A stretch of DNA of 26,467 bases. Origin: DASXRA01 sp036506155. GTDB lineage: Bacteria; Actinomycetota; Actinomycetes; Mycobacteriales; Jatrophihabitantaceae. The notes below the pieces were generated by a model. It saw nothing but the letters and a program-made list of their open reading frames with translations. It did not search any database and was not told the DNA's origin. Both the position numbers and the translations under genes were made by a program. The stretch is taken from NCBI GenBank assembly GCA_036506155.1, contig DASXSF010000046.1, positions 1 to 26,467 on the forward strand, written 5' to 3'. The number at the start of each line of letters is the position of its first letter. Within the stretch, counting starts at the first letter, position 1. This document shows, piece after piece, positions 7,446 through 15,025 of this stretch.

Positions 7446-9221
7446 CTACTGTGCCACGACCAGGTTGGATCGGGCCGACTGCGGACCCGATCCGGCCTTG
7501 TTGCGGGCCTGGACGGTGAACCGGTAGTTACCGGCCGGCAGCGTCATCGTCAGCGCCCGGGCCGAGGCCGGCTGAACGGCCGAGGTCGTGGTCGCCAGCA
7601 CGGTTCCGGTTGCCGACATCCGCAGTGCGCGGACCACGTACCCGGTGATCGTTGATCCGCCGGTGCTGCTCGGAGCGGTCCAGTTGGCGGTGGCCGTGAC
7701 CGTGCCGCCGGGCGTGCCGGATGCGGCGGTACCGATCGCCGGGGCGCCCGGCACCGTGGCCGGGACGACCAGCGTCGACAGCGCCGAGTTCGGACCGGTG
7801 CCGACCGCGTTGTTGGCTGCCACCTGGAACTGGTAGCTGGCGCCGTTGGTCAGGCCGGTGACGAGCAGGCTGGTCGCCGTCGCGGCGGCCGGACGCAGCG
7901 CGCCGACCTGGGCGCCGGTGCTGTCGAGTACGCGCACCTGGTATCCGGTGATCGCCGAGCCACCATCGTCAGATGGGGCGGTCCAGCGCACCGTCGCGGA
8001 CGCGTTGCCGAAGGTTGCCGAGCCGATCGTCGGCGCGCCGGGGACGGTGGTTGTCGACGGCGGGACGGTGGTCGCGAAGCCGGTGTCGACGAAGCGAACA
8101 GCGTTGCCCTCGGAGAACACGAAGCCGCCGCCCGGAGCCGCCGTCACCCCGAACGGGTCGCGGAGATTGGCCGCGGTCGCCGGGCCGCCGTCCCCGTTGG
8201 TGGGGAAGCCAAGTGTGCCGGTGCCGGCGACGGTGGTGATCACTCCGGTGGGCGAGACCCGGCGCACCCGGTTGGCGAACTCGTCGGCGATCAGGAAGCC
8301 GCCGTCCGGGGTGGTCGCGACCCCCATCGGGGTGTTCAGCTGCGCCGCGGTCGCCGCACCACCGTCGCCGGAGCTGCCCTGCACGCCGGTGCCGGCAACG
8401 GTGGTGATGATCCCGGTGGGGGACACCCGCCGCACCCGCCGATTGACCTCGTCGCCGATCAGGAACCCGCCGTCGGGCGTCACCGCCACCGAGTACGGGC
8501 TGTTTTGCCCGAGCTGCGCCGCGGTCGCCGGGCCGCCGTCCCCGGAGAACCCGGGGGTGCCGGTGCCGGCCACCGTGCTGATCGTCCCGGCGGGGGACAC
8601 CCGCCGCACCCGCGAGTTGCCGGTGTCAGCGATCAGGAAGCCGCCGTCGGGCAGCGCCGCCACCCCGGACGGGGCGAACAGCTGCGCCGCGGTGGCCGCG
8701 CCGCCGTCGCCGGAGTACCCGGGCGTGCCGGTGCCCGCGACCGTCGTGATGGTCCCGTCGGGGGACACCCGCCGAATCCGCGCGACGCCCGCGTCGGCGA
8801 TCAGGTAGCCGCCATCGGGCATCGCCGTCACCCCCAGCGGGGCCTTCATGTCAGCCGCGGTCGCCGGGCCGCCGTCGCCGGAGAACCCGAAGTTGCCGCT
8901 ACCGGCCACCGTGTTGATCGTCCCGTCAGAGAACACCCGCCGTACCCGGTCGTTACGCGCGTCGGCGATCAGGTAGCCGCCATCGGGCATCACCGCCACC
9001 CCGAGCGGCTCGTTGAGAGCAGCCGCGATCGCCGGGCCGCCGTCGCCGGTGAAATCGCCTAGGGGGTCCGAGCCCGCGATCGTGGAGATGACGTTCGTCC
9101 CGGCCGCGCCGGCTTCCGGCGGGAACGCGAAGCCCGAGGAAACCACGATCGCCAGCGCGGCCACTGCGACGCCACCGATCGTAAGTCGCCGCCCGCTGCG
9201 GGCGGCCACCTCACTACGCAT
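7446..9221 (-). CDS. Secreted NHL beta-propeller with two Fn3 domains
   Basis: A 591-residue exported protein. Residues 1-40 are a Sec signal peptide (basic start, hydrophobic 15-33, AGAA-type cleavage site). About 42-380 contains six NHL repeats with the recurring core GVA.PDGG.LIAD..N.RVRRVSP.G and intervening STVAGTGTPG.SGDGGPATAA blocks, a full six-bladed propeller. A Thr/Pro linker (383-392) leads to two fibronectin type III domains at about 393-486 and 490-589, both with the W.AP..DGG..ITGY.V pattern. NHL propellers bind proteins or sugars and Fn3 domains are spacers, so this is probably an extracellular binding or adhesion protein, not an enzyme. The ATG at 9221 has AAAGGACA 7 bases upstream. 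Two palindromes at 9264-9308 suggest TetR-type control, and a hairpin terminator follows. Confidence 0.88.
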   Translation of the reverse strand: MRSEVAARSGRRLTIGGVAVAALAIVVSSGFAFPPEAGAAGTNVISTIAGSDPLGDFTGDGGPAIAAALNEPLGVAVMPDGGYLIADARNDRVRRVFSDGTINTVAGSGNFGFSGDGGPATAADMKAPLGVTAMPDGGYLIADAGVARIRRVSPDGTITTVAGTGTPGYSGDGGAATAAQLFAPSGVAALPDGGFLIADTGNSRVRRVSPAGTISTVAGTGTPGFSGDGGPATAAQLGQNSPYSVAVTPDGGFLIGDEVNRRVRRVSPTGIITTVAGTGVQGSSGDGGAATAAQLNTPMGVATTPDGGFLIADEFANRVRRVSPTGVITTVAGTGTLGFPTNGDGGPATAANLRDPFGVTAAPGGGFVFSEGNAVRFVDTGFATTVPPSTTTVPGAPTIGSATFGNASATVRWTAPSDDGGSAITGYQVRVLDSTGAQVGALRPAAATATSLLVTGLTNGASYQFQVAANNAVGTGPNSALSTLVVPATVPGAPAIGTAASGTPGGTVTATANWTAPSSTGGSTITGYVVRALRMSATGTVLATTTSAVQPASARALTMTLPAGNYRFTVQARNKAGSGPQSARSNLVVAQ

Positions 9222-9263
9222 GCCTATGTCCTTTCTCGATGCATCCGATGAAATGGCCCGATC

Positions 9264-9283
9264 GCTACGCTTCGCAGCGTTCC
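9264..9283. promoter_or_regulatory. Degenerate copy of the TetR-type palindrome
   Basis: Read on the minus strand this is GGAACGCTGCGAAGCGTAGC, which matches the 8-4-8 palindrome GAAACGCT-N4-AGCGTTTC at about 13 of 16 arm positions. Its centre lies 25 bp from the better copy at 9289-9308, and it ends about 43 bp before the NHL gene start. It may be a second, weaker operator or half of a cooperative pair. Confidence 0.4.
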
Positions 9284-9288
9284 TCTAC

Positions 9289-9308
9289 GAAACGCTCCGT
9301 AGCGTTTT
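9289..9308. promoter_or_regulatory. Palindromic operator upstream of the NHL gene
   Basis: GAAACGCTCCGTAGCGTTTT is an inverted repeat with a 4-base spacer. Its first 19 bases are identical to the palindrome at 9805-9823 in front of the TetR gene. It lies 68-87 bp upstream of the NHL propeller start, within a decayed duplicate of the TetR promoter region. The identity implies that the same TetR regulator can bind here and control the secreted protein. Confidence 0.65.
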
Positions 9309-9460
9309 ACCAATGACCGACGGTACCTAGCCCGGGCCGCGTTATGCAACTACGTTTCGTCGTACACCGCTGATGTGCGCACACCGACTGTGAGTCCGGA
9401 CCCCGCGGGGTGGAGCTACCCGCAGGCGATCTTGGACGCCATCCTGCTGTTCCCCGTCTG
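9309..9460 (+). pseudogene. Decayed duplicate of the TetR gene 5' end
   Basis: Aligned with the intact TetR locus at 9825-9985, this stretch keeps the same order of landmarks: the operator, GTTATGCAAC, a TACGT..CGT.GTAC block, and then codons reading SPDP....QAILDAILL, against SPDPRVERSRQAILDATLQLL in the live gene. The identical run CAGGCGATCTTGGACGC is shared. After about 25 codons the similarity ends, and there is no long open frame. It is either a tandem-duplication remnant or the stump of a deleted paralogue. Confidence 0.7.
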
Positions 9461-9580
9461 GCGATACCACCCGGTTCCCGACTTGGGTGTGACCATCACT
9501 TTCAGGCAGGCAGTCGAACACTGACCACGACTTCAAGGTCATCGTGTCCGGACTGAGGACGATCTCGAGCGGCAGCGATT
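9461..9580. other. Short unassigned spacer
   Basis: This lies between the TetR-like remnant and the stop codon of the 64-residue protein. No gene or repeat was recognised. It probably belongs to the breakpoint of the duplication. Confidence 0.3.
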
Positions 9581-9775
9581 CTATGCAGCGACAGATGGGG
9601 TGCCGGAGCTGGTGATGACGTCGACTGTGTCGTCGCACGTGAAGTGCAGGAGGAAGTTGAATTCGGCGGTGAGCACGGCGGTGCCGATCTCGCATTCAAC
9701 GGCGACGACGTGCAAGTGCCAGTCGTTGACGCGCAGGGTGTCTCCGATGGTGAGGTGTCGGGCGGGAATCTTCAT
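9581..9775 (-). CDS. 64-residue conserved-looking hypothetical protein
   Basis: A small acidic/hydrophobic protein beginning MKIPARHLTIGDTLRVNDWH and continuing with VVAVECEIGTAVLTAEFNF. The pattern 'G D x L x V x x W x V x x V' with alternating hydrophobics suggests a compact beta-barrel (SH3-like) fold. There is no signal peptide or membrane helix. I do not recognise a named family, although the composition and regular strands look like real coding sequence. The ATG at 9775 has AAGG about 6 bases upstream, and the TetR palindrome is only 30 bp further up. It is divergent from the tetR-like gene and shares its control region, so it is probably a member of that regulon. Function unknown. Confidence 0.6.
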   Translation of the reverse strand: MKIPARHLTIGDTLRVNDWHLHVVAVECEIGTAVLTAEFNFLLHFTCDDTVDVITSSGTPSVAA

Positions 9776-9804
9776 GGCTGCCTTGGAGCCTCTCCGATCA
9801 GAGC

Positions 9805-9824
9805 GAAACGCTCCGTAGCGTTTC
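9805..9824. promoter_or_regulatory. TetR operator between divergent genes
   Basis: GAAACGCTCCGTAGCGTTTC is an inverted repeat with perfect 8-base arms and a 4-base spacer. It sits between the 64-residue ORF (start 9775, minus) and the TetR gene (start 9890, plus). Position, symmetry and length are typical of a TetR autoregulatory operator. The same sequence recurs at 9289-9307 in front of the NHL propeller gene. Confidence 0.75.
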
Positions 9825-9889
9825 TGATAGTGGACGGTAACACCTCCCCGCGAGTTATGCAACACTACGTGTCGTTGTACGCTTGCCCT

Positions 9890-10501
9890 ATGACGGCACT
9901 GATTACGGCACCGACGCGGAGTCCAGACCCGCGTGTGGAGCGCTCCCGGCAGGCGATCTTGGACGCTACCCTGCAGCTGCTTGCCGACGACGGCGACGTT
10001 GCCTCGCTGACAGTGGAGGCGGTTGCCGCCCGCTCCGGGGTGGCCAAGACCACCATCTACCGGCGCTGGCGCGACAAGTGGCAGCTGGCGTTGGACGCCG
10101 TCATGATCGACACGCTGCCGCGGTTCGATGAGCCCGTCGACGTCGGCGATACCCGCAAGGAGCTGCTCACCTTCGTCAACTCGGTGGTCAAGATGCTGGC
10201 CGCGACACCCTACGGCCCGGCGATGCAGGGGCTGGTTTCTCGGATCGCGACCGATCCGGACCTCGCGCGCGTCTATCGCGACCAGGTGGTCCGGCCCCGC
10301 CTCGCGCAGCTCGCGCCGGTGATCCAGCGCGGTATCGTCCGCGGCGACCTGCACGCCGACACCGAGGTCCGCCTGGTCCACGAGCTCCTGGTCGGGCCGA
10401 TCTTCTACCGCCTGCTACTCAGCGGCGCCCCTCTCGGCCGCAACCTCGGGCCGCGCATCGTCGACGCCATCCTCGCCGGGTTCGCACCCCGCACCCACTA
10501 A
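9890..10501 (+). CDS. TetR/AcrR family transcriptional regulator
   Basis: A 203-residue TetR-type repressor. The N-terminal helix-turn-helix is at about residues 20-65 (RSRQAILDATLQLL, then VEAVAARSGVAKTTIYRRW with the usual recognition-helix TTIYRRW). The C-terminal part, about 80-200, matches the TetR_C domain of the AcrR-like group, including LVHELLVGPIFYRLLLSG. It should act as a dimer that leaves DNA when a ligand binds; the ligand is unknown. The ATG at 9890 has no clear Shine-Dalgarno sequence, so a leaderless or weakly translated mRNA is possible. It is divergent from a 64-residue ORF with a perfect palindrome between them, and a second copy of the palindrome fronts the NHL/Fn3 gene, defining a small local regulon. 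Confidence 0.88.
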   Translation: MTALITAPTRSPDPRVERSRQAILDATLQLLADDGDVASLTVEAVAARSGVAKTTIYRRWRDKWQLALDAVMIDTLPRFDEPVDVGDTRKELLTFVNSVVKMLAATPYGPAMQGLVSRIATDPDLARVYRDQVVRPRLAQLAPVIQRGIVRGDLHADTEVRLVHELLVGPIFYRLLLSGAPLGRNLGPRIVDAILAGFAPRTH

Positions 10502-10707
10502 CCCCAGCAAGCCCACGCACGCCATCAAGACCCGTGAACGCAAACAACGGACGCCCATCTATCTGGGGTGCAACATCGGCGCCCGGCGTTCGAAGGCCCT
10601 TCGTGTCTTGGACATGTCGCTGATGCTTGCTGGTGACACCTGCGACGGGCCGCACTGATCCAGCCTTTTGGACCCCGCCTGGATCGCCAGCTCCCGCTGG
10701 GGGGTCG
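10502..10707. other. Unassigned spacer
   Basis: No gene was recognised. It may contain further unrecognisable parts of the IS1380-type element that follows. Confidence 0.3.
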
Positions 10708-10965
10708 AAGAATGCTTCCAACTGCAACGCCAAAGACACCGGGCTGACCAACCTGCCGCTGCAAGACTTTCACGCAGAACCAGATCTGGTGTGCCATCGT
10801 CGCGCTGGCCTGCGAGCTGATCGCCTGGATGCAGATGCTCGCCCTGGCCGGGCATGACGCATGCCGCTGGGAACCCAAACGCCTACGGCTGCGCCTGTTC
10901 ACAATCGCCGGCCGGCTCGCCGTCCACGCGCGAGAAACGCAGCCTGCACCTGTCCGCGCACGATG
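10708..10965 (+). pseudogene. IS1380-family transposase C-terminal remnant
   Basis: The plus strand reads NAKDTGLTNLPLQDF, shifts frame near 10770, and continues QNQIWCAIVALACELIAWMQ, MLALAGHDACRWEPKRLRLR and LFTIAGRLAVHAR. A further shift gives SLHLSAH. The order 'AKDTGL.NLP...QNQIWC..V.LA.EL.AWMQ.LAL...RRWEPKRLRLRLF.IAGRLA.HAR' is the conserved C-terminus of IS1380 transposases. The catalytic N-terminal two thirds is missing and at least two frameshifts are present, so it is inactive. Confidence 0.8.
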
Positions 10966-10982
10966 AATCGCCCCGGCGAGTC

Positions 10983-11065
10983 CGCGTCGAGCAACTCGGA
11001 CAGGGCAGACTCAGATACGGCCATCGGCGAGGTCTCCTTCGATAAGTACTTGGCCGTACACACGA
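10983..11065 (-). pseudogene. IS256-family transposase N-terminal remnant
   Basis: On the minus strand an AAGGAG ribosome binding site precedes an ATG at 11024 and the codons MAVSESALSELLDA, the characteristic first residues of IS256-family (mutator) transposases. After 14 codons the similarity stops and the sequence turns into unrelated DNA next to the IS1380 remnant. Only the start of the gene survives. Confidence 0.6.
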
Positions 11066-11419
11066 CGATCTCGCCGACGGCCCCCACCTCACCGAAGCCG
11101 CACCGGACGACCCAAACCCCACCACACCCCGAGACGCTTACAAGCAGACAGATGGATCGATAGGCGCGCACGAGCCGCACGCTCATGCTTGATATGCGGG
11201 TAATCGTGAGGCTCCTCGACACCAATGAACAGCGCCTCGATTACCTGCATGATCAGGCATTATGTGAGCCGCTTGCGGCGAGGTGATTCTCGATCACCCA
11301 CATAATGCCGATGAGCGCGTGTCTCGGCCGTTCGGTCTCGGCGGTCAGTGCAGGGCTGTACGTGCTCCCTCGGGCACGTTTCGTCGCCCTCTGCCTTGGC
11401 TCAGCCGGCGCAGGCAGTG
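11066..11419. other. Gene-poor scar region
   Basis: This lies between the IS256 stump and the DUF998 remnant. No intact gene or recognisable repeat was seen; short open frames are Arg/Thr/Pro-rich and motif-free. It probably includes flanks of lost insertion sequences. Confidence 0.35.
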
Positions 11420-11990
11420 AGGGAGCGCCCGCAGCAAGAGAGCTGTCAGCCATCCAAACCCGGATGCCGATCGAGATCCGCTGAACGAGTCCACCGCGTC
11501 CGGCCAGGCTCGTGCTGCCAACGAAGGGTTTGCCGAAAAGGACAAAGCTGCGCGCGATTCCGAGGCTGGACCCAGCCGAGTATCCCTCCGACCGGTAGTC
11601 GTGATCGCGCGCTGCGGCGAAGGCACTGACCAGGCCCGCCACCGGTATTCCGGCGAAAATCGGAATTGCGGATAGTTGTGAAGAATCCCGTCGCGACTCG
11701 GCACTGGGCTAGCGACACGCGCATCGTCGGGTCGACTTCGCGATCCCCGCCTCGCCGCCCACGAGCTGCACGAACCAGGGCTGGCCCGGCGGCGAGCCGA
11801 TCGAGGGCGCCGTCAAGCTCGGCCGACTTCGCGGCCCGTCCGATCAGCTGCGACGTGGCGCGCCGGCACCTGGCGCCCGAGATGCCCCCTTCCCACCCGG
11901 ACGTACGGCGAAACCGGCGACGCTACCAGCGTCGTCACGCCCAGTAGCACGGGGATTGCTCGGACACGGTTCAGGGTCCGCGTTGCAGTA
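11420..11990 (-). pseudogene. Decayed DUF998-type membrane protein gene
   Basis: The minus strand holds in-order pieces of a DUF998 (frhB-like) membrane protein in alternating frames. GILHNY is near 11685, then FAGIPVAGLVSAFAAAR and YSAGSSLGIARSFVLFGKPF. Next comes GSTSLAGRGGLVQRISIG, and after one frame change GFGWLTALLLRALP at about 11461-11420. Further upstream (11890-11990) a weaker piece, IPVLLGVTTLVASPVSPY, resembles the family's 'DPVSGYPPG' neighbourhood. At least two frameshifts separate the parts. The 3' half is a confident call, the 5' half tentative. DUF998 proteins have about six helices and unknown function. Confidence 0.55.
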
Positions 11991-12074
11991 AACACCCGAT
12001 ACCCGCAGCCGAGCAGCGCTGCCACGGTCAACTGCGGCGGCGGGCGCCCGGCCCGCCCGACACCGGAGGAGCAG

Positions 12075-13132
12075 ATGCAATACCACGCCGCCGGGCTGCG
12101 CGCCGACCCGGCCAACCAAGATCCCAACCGGCCCACCGACCAGCACGACCAGACCAGCGCTGCCCGGCACCCGACCCGCCGATGGTGGGCACGGACCGCG
12201 CTCGGCGCCGCCGCCATCGCCTTGCTGGCCACCGCGGCGCCCGCCCTGGCGGCAGGCGACTCACCAGCGCCGCGGCGCCCACCACCGGGCACGTCTACTG
12301 CGCCAACTTCGACCTGAACGGGCTTCCAGGGACGATCGGGCGCGCCAACCTCAACGGCACCATGGTGAACCAGAGCTTCATCCCCGGCGCCACCCAACCC
12401 TTCGGCTCGAACGACGTGACCGTCGACGCTACCCACATCTACTGGGCCGACGACCGGGCCGGGACGATCGGGCGGGCCAACCTCGACGGCACCGGGGCCG
12501 ACCCCAACTTCATCACCGGCCTCGACACCAACAAGGTCCTCGACCCCTTCACCGTCTTCAGCACCCCGGCAGGCGTGGCGGTCGACGCCGCGCACATCTA
12601 CTGGACCAGCTACGCGACCGGGACGATCGGGCGGGCCAACCTCGACGGCACCGGCGTCCACCAAAAGTTCATCACCGGCGCCGACCGACCCGTCGGCGTG
12701 GCCGTCGACGCCGGGCACGTCTACTGGACCAACACCCAGCCCGGCACGATCGGGCGGGCCAACCTCGACGGCACCGGCGTCAACCAGACCTTCATCGGCG
12801 GGCTCGGCAGCGGCGTCTCGTCGGACGCCGGCATCGCGGTCGACACCGCGCACGTCTACTGGGCCAACGGCCAGACGGTCGGGCGCGCCAACCTCGACGG
12901 CACCACGGTGGACCCGGGCTTCATCACCGGGGCTGGCGTCCCGACCGACGTGGCCGTCGACGCCGGGCACGTCTACTGGGCCAACGAGGGCATCTTGAGA
13001 CCAGGGACCGGGCAGGTCTCGGGGATCGGGCGCGCCGGCCTCGACGGCAGTCGCGTAAACCCGACCTTCATCACCGTCCCCAGCACCAGCCTGGCCCACG
13101 GGGTGGCGGTCGACAACACCGCGACACCCTGA
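12075..13132 (+). pseudogene. Secreted YWTD-type six-blade propeller, frameshifted
   Basis: A GGAGGAG ribosome binding site precedes the ATG at 12075, which begins a frame ending in a signal peptide (RRWWARTALGAAAIALLATA then APALAAG, about 12177-12260). The mature domain lies in another frame (codons in phase with 12182), readable from about 12265 to the stop at 13132. It has six repeats of the pattern V.VDA.HIYW(A/T)....GTIGRANLDGT, the low-density-lipoprotein-receptor YWTD-type propeller. Joining them needs a one-base backward shift, or removal of one base, between about 12250 and 12275. No slippery heptamer is visible, so a mutation or a sequencing error is likelier than programmed frameshifting. 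If intact it would be an exported binding protein of about 350 residues. A perfect 16-bp hairpin follows the stop. Confidence 0.75.
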
Positions 13133-13207
13133 GCACCTCGCTCACCCGCACCAAGCCGGCGCGTTGATCCACCATCGTTGATCCGGCCATCGGCGCGGCC
13201 CACACAG

Positions 13208-13254
13208 CACGACGGCCTCGACCTCTTGCAGCCCAAGGGGTCGAGGCCGTCGTG
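13208..13254. terminator. Bidirectional hairpin terminator
   Basis: CACGACGGCCTCGACC (13208-13223) is perfectly complementary to GGTCGAGGCCGTCGTG (13239-13254), giving a 16-bp stem with a 15-base loop. It lies about 75 bases after the stop of the YWTD propeller gene and in front of the IS element. There is no U-tract, as often in actinobacteria, and the symmetry lets it act in both directions. Confidence 0.75.
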
Positions 13255-13404
13255 GTCGTACGGCAGCATCGATCGCGACCTTCATGCTTGCCGGCGGCTT
13301 GCCGTCGCTAGGCGCGGGCGCGTGTGCCCGGCACCGGCGCCGCAGCCACCACCAGCGCAGCCGGTGGCCGGTATCCCCGGCGGGTGGGGGAGCGCCTTGC
13401 CGCT

Positions 13405-14718
13405 TAACAGGGTGCGGAAAAACGCCCGGGGTGGTTCCGCGTCTTCGGCTTGAGTGCGTGCCATGGTCTTGGTCATCGATGACTGATCGAGGAGAGCGTG
13501 TCGATGCGTGGAGTGGCGGACCGGCAGTTGGTGTTGGTGACGGTGGTGAGCCCGGAGAGTCTGATCCCGGCCGAGCATCCGATCCGGCGGATCCGCGCGA
13601 TTGTGGATGCGGTGCTTGCCGAGCTGGATGGTGAGTTGGCGGTGATGTACGCGCAGATCGGGCGTCCGAGTGTGCCGCCGGAGCGGTTGCTCAAGGCGAC
13701 AGTGCTGATGGCGATGTACTCGGTGCGTAGCGAGCGGGCGTTCTGTGAACGGCTCAACTACGACCTGCTGTTCAAGTGGTTCCTGGATCTGTCGATCGAT
13801 GCCGCGGCGTTTGATGCGACCACGTTCACCAAGAACCGCGAGCGTCTGCTGGAGCACGAGATCGCCGACCGGTTCTTCGCCGCCGTGGTGCGTCAGGCGA
13901 AGCTGCGCCGCTACATGTCTAGCGAGCACTTCTCGGTGGACGGCACGCTGCTGGAAGCCTGGGCGTCGCACAAGAGCTTCACGCCCAAGGACGGCTCCGG
14001 TGCGGGCCGGTCGGCCGGTGGTGGCCGCAACGGCGAGCGGGACTTCCGCGGCGAGCGGCGCAGCAATGCCACGCACGAGTCGTCAACCGACCCTGAGGCG
14101 TTGCTGGCGCGCAAGTCCAACGCGGTGGCGGCCAAGCTCAGCTACGCCGGGCATCTGCTCATGGAGAACCGCCATGCCCTGATCGTGGATATGGAGTTTG
14201 ACCCAGGCAACCGGGTATGCCGAACGCGAGACGGCGATCGACATGCTGCGGCGACTGCCCCCCACGCGGCGCCGGCGAACGGTTGCCGCCGACAAGGCTT
14301 ACGACGCCAGGGCATTCGTCACCGATTGCCGCGAGTTGAACATCACCCCGCACGTCGCGCAGAACACGACCAACCGAGCCAGCGCCATCGACGCTCGCAC
14401 GACTCGTCACCGCGGACACGCCGTGAGCCAGCGGATACGGAAGCGGGTCGAGGAACCTTTCGGTTGGGTCAAGACCATCGCCGGCGGCCGCAAGCTCAGA
14501 TACATCGGCCGGAAACGCAACCGGGCCTGGTTCCTGATGACCGGAGCCGTCTACAACCTGCTGCGCATCGCGGCGCTGGACGCCCAAACAGCCTGACATC
14601 AGTCCGACAGGCAAAACCGACACTAACCAGCCACCCCACCGCTGCTCCTCAGCACACACCGCGAGCCGCTCAACGAGACGCCAGACACCGTCAGCTCGCC
14701 TTTTTCCGCACCCTGTTA
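13405..14718 (+). mobile_element. IS5-superfamily insertion sequence, complete ends
   Basis: The 18-base sequence TAACAGGGTGCGGAAAAA at 13405-13422 recurs as its exact reverse complement at 14701-14718. The outermost TA on both sides may be a target duplication, leaving 16-bp terminal inverted repeats and an element of about 1.31 kb. It encloses one transposase gene with a DDE catalytic set. Perfect ends argue for a recent arrival, but the transposase is frameshifted. It inserted between the terminator of the YWTD gene and the beta-glucosidase promoter region. Confidence 0.85.
13504..14596 (+). pseudogene. IS5/IS1182-type DDE transposase, frameshifted
   Basis: The start region LIPAEHPIRRIRAIVDAVLA is the DUF772-like N-terminal domain of IS5/IS1182-type transposases. 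The catalytic Asp is in FSVDGTLLEAWASHKSF (about residues 140-155). The second Asp (VAADKAYDARAF) and the Glu (RVEEPFGWVKTI) are in a different frame that opens at about 14198 and runs to 14596 (ending ...RIAALDAQTA). The change lies at a TTT run, 14197-14199: taking out one T restores the expected LTQATGYAERETA. The first frame stays open past the shift to 14748, so an untreated product would have a foreign tail lacking two catalytic residues. The ATG at 13504 has GGAG 9 bases upstream. A programmed +1 shift is possible but not supported by a stop codon at the site. Confidence 0.85.
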
Positions 14719-15025
14719 GAGCAGCGCAGAGGTCCCGGTGCCGCGTGACTCCGTCCGACTACGCCGACACCAGCGTGTTCTGCCTCGCCGCCGACTGACG
14801 CAACCCGCACGGGCTGCCGGTCGGCGGAAAGGCCCTCATAGGAACTGCCGCCGCCACGAGCACGAAGCGCAGCCTGCGTCCGGTTCTGTGGGGGGTCTTG
14901 TCGCAGTGGGTCCACGGCGGGATGGTGATGACACCGGCCGATGTGCGGGGTGCGCGGCTGCTCTGGGCGTCGCCGCTGGCAAGCCAACCGTCGTCGTCCA
15001 CAGCCCAAGGAGCGGAGGCCTGGAC
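14719..15025. other. Intergenic region before the beta-glucosidase
   Basis: About 300 bases between the IS end and the GH1 start. It holds a short protein-like plus frame (RSLRPVLWGVLSQWVHGG near 14870-14930) without a recognisable family, possibly the tail of a gene cut by the IS element. The GH1 ribosome binding site is at the end. Confidence 0.35.

Noticed and set aside
8505..9062. Plus-strand repetitive open frame inside the NHL gene
   Set aside because: Its repeats are the reverse reading of the NHL repeats; the minus-strand protein has a signal peptide, ribosome binding site and terminator.
7490..9130. Tandem DNA repeats that could be taken for a CRISPR or minisatellite
   Set aside because: The periodicity (about 170 bases) is that of NHL blades and is explained by the protein; there are no short identical repeats with unique spacers.
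11813..13099. A 428-codon minus frame with apparent repeats (VDVPGVDGHV-type)
   Set aside because: The repeats mirror the YWTD repeats on the plus strand. The plus frame carries recognised family motifs, the minus frame does not. Only its last part overlaps the tentative DUF998 remnant.
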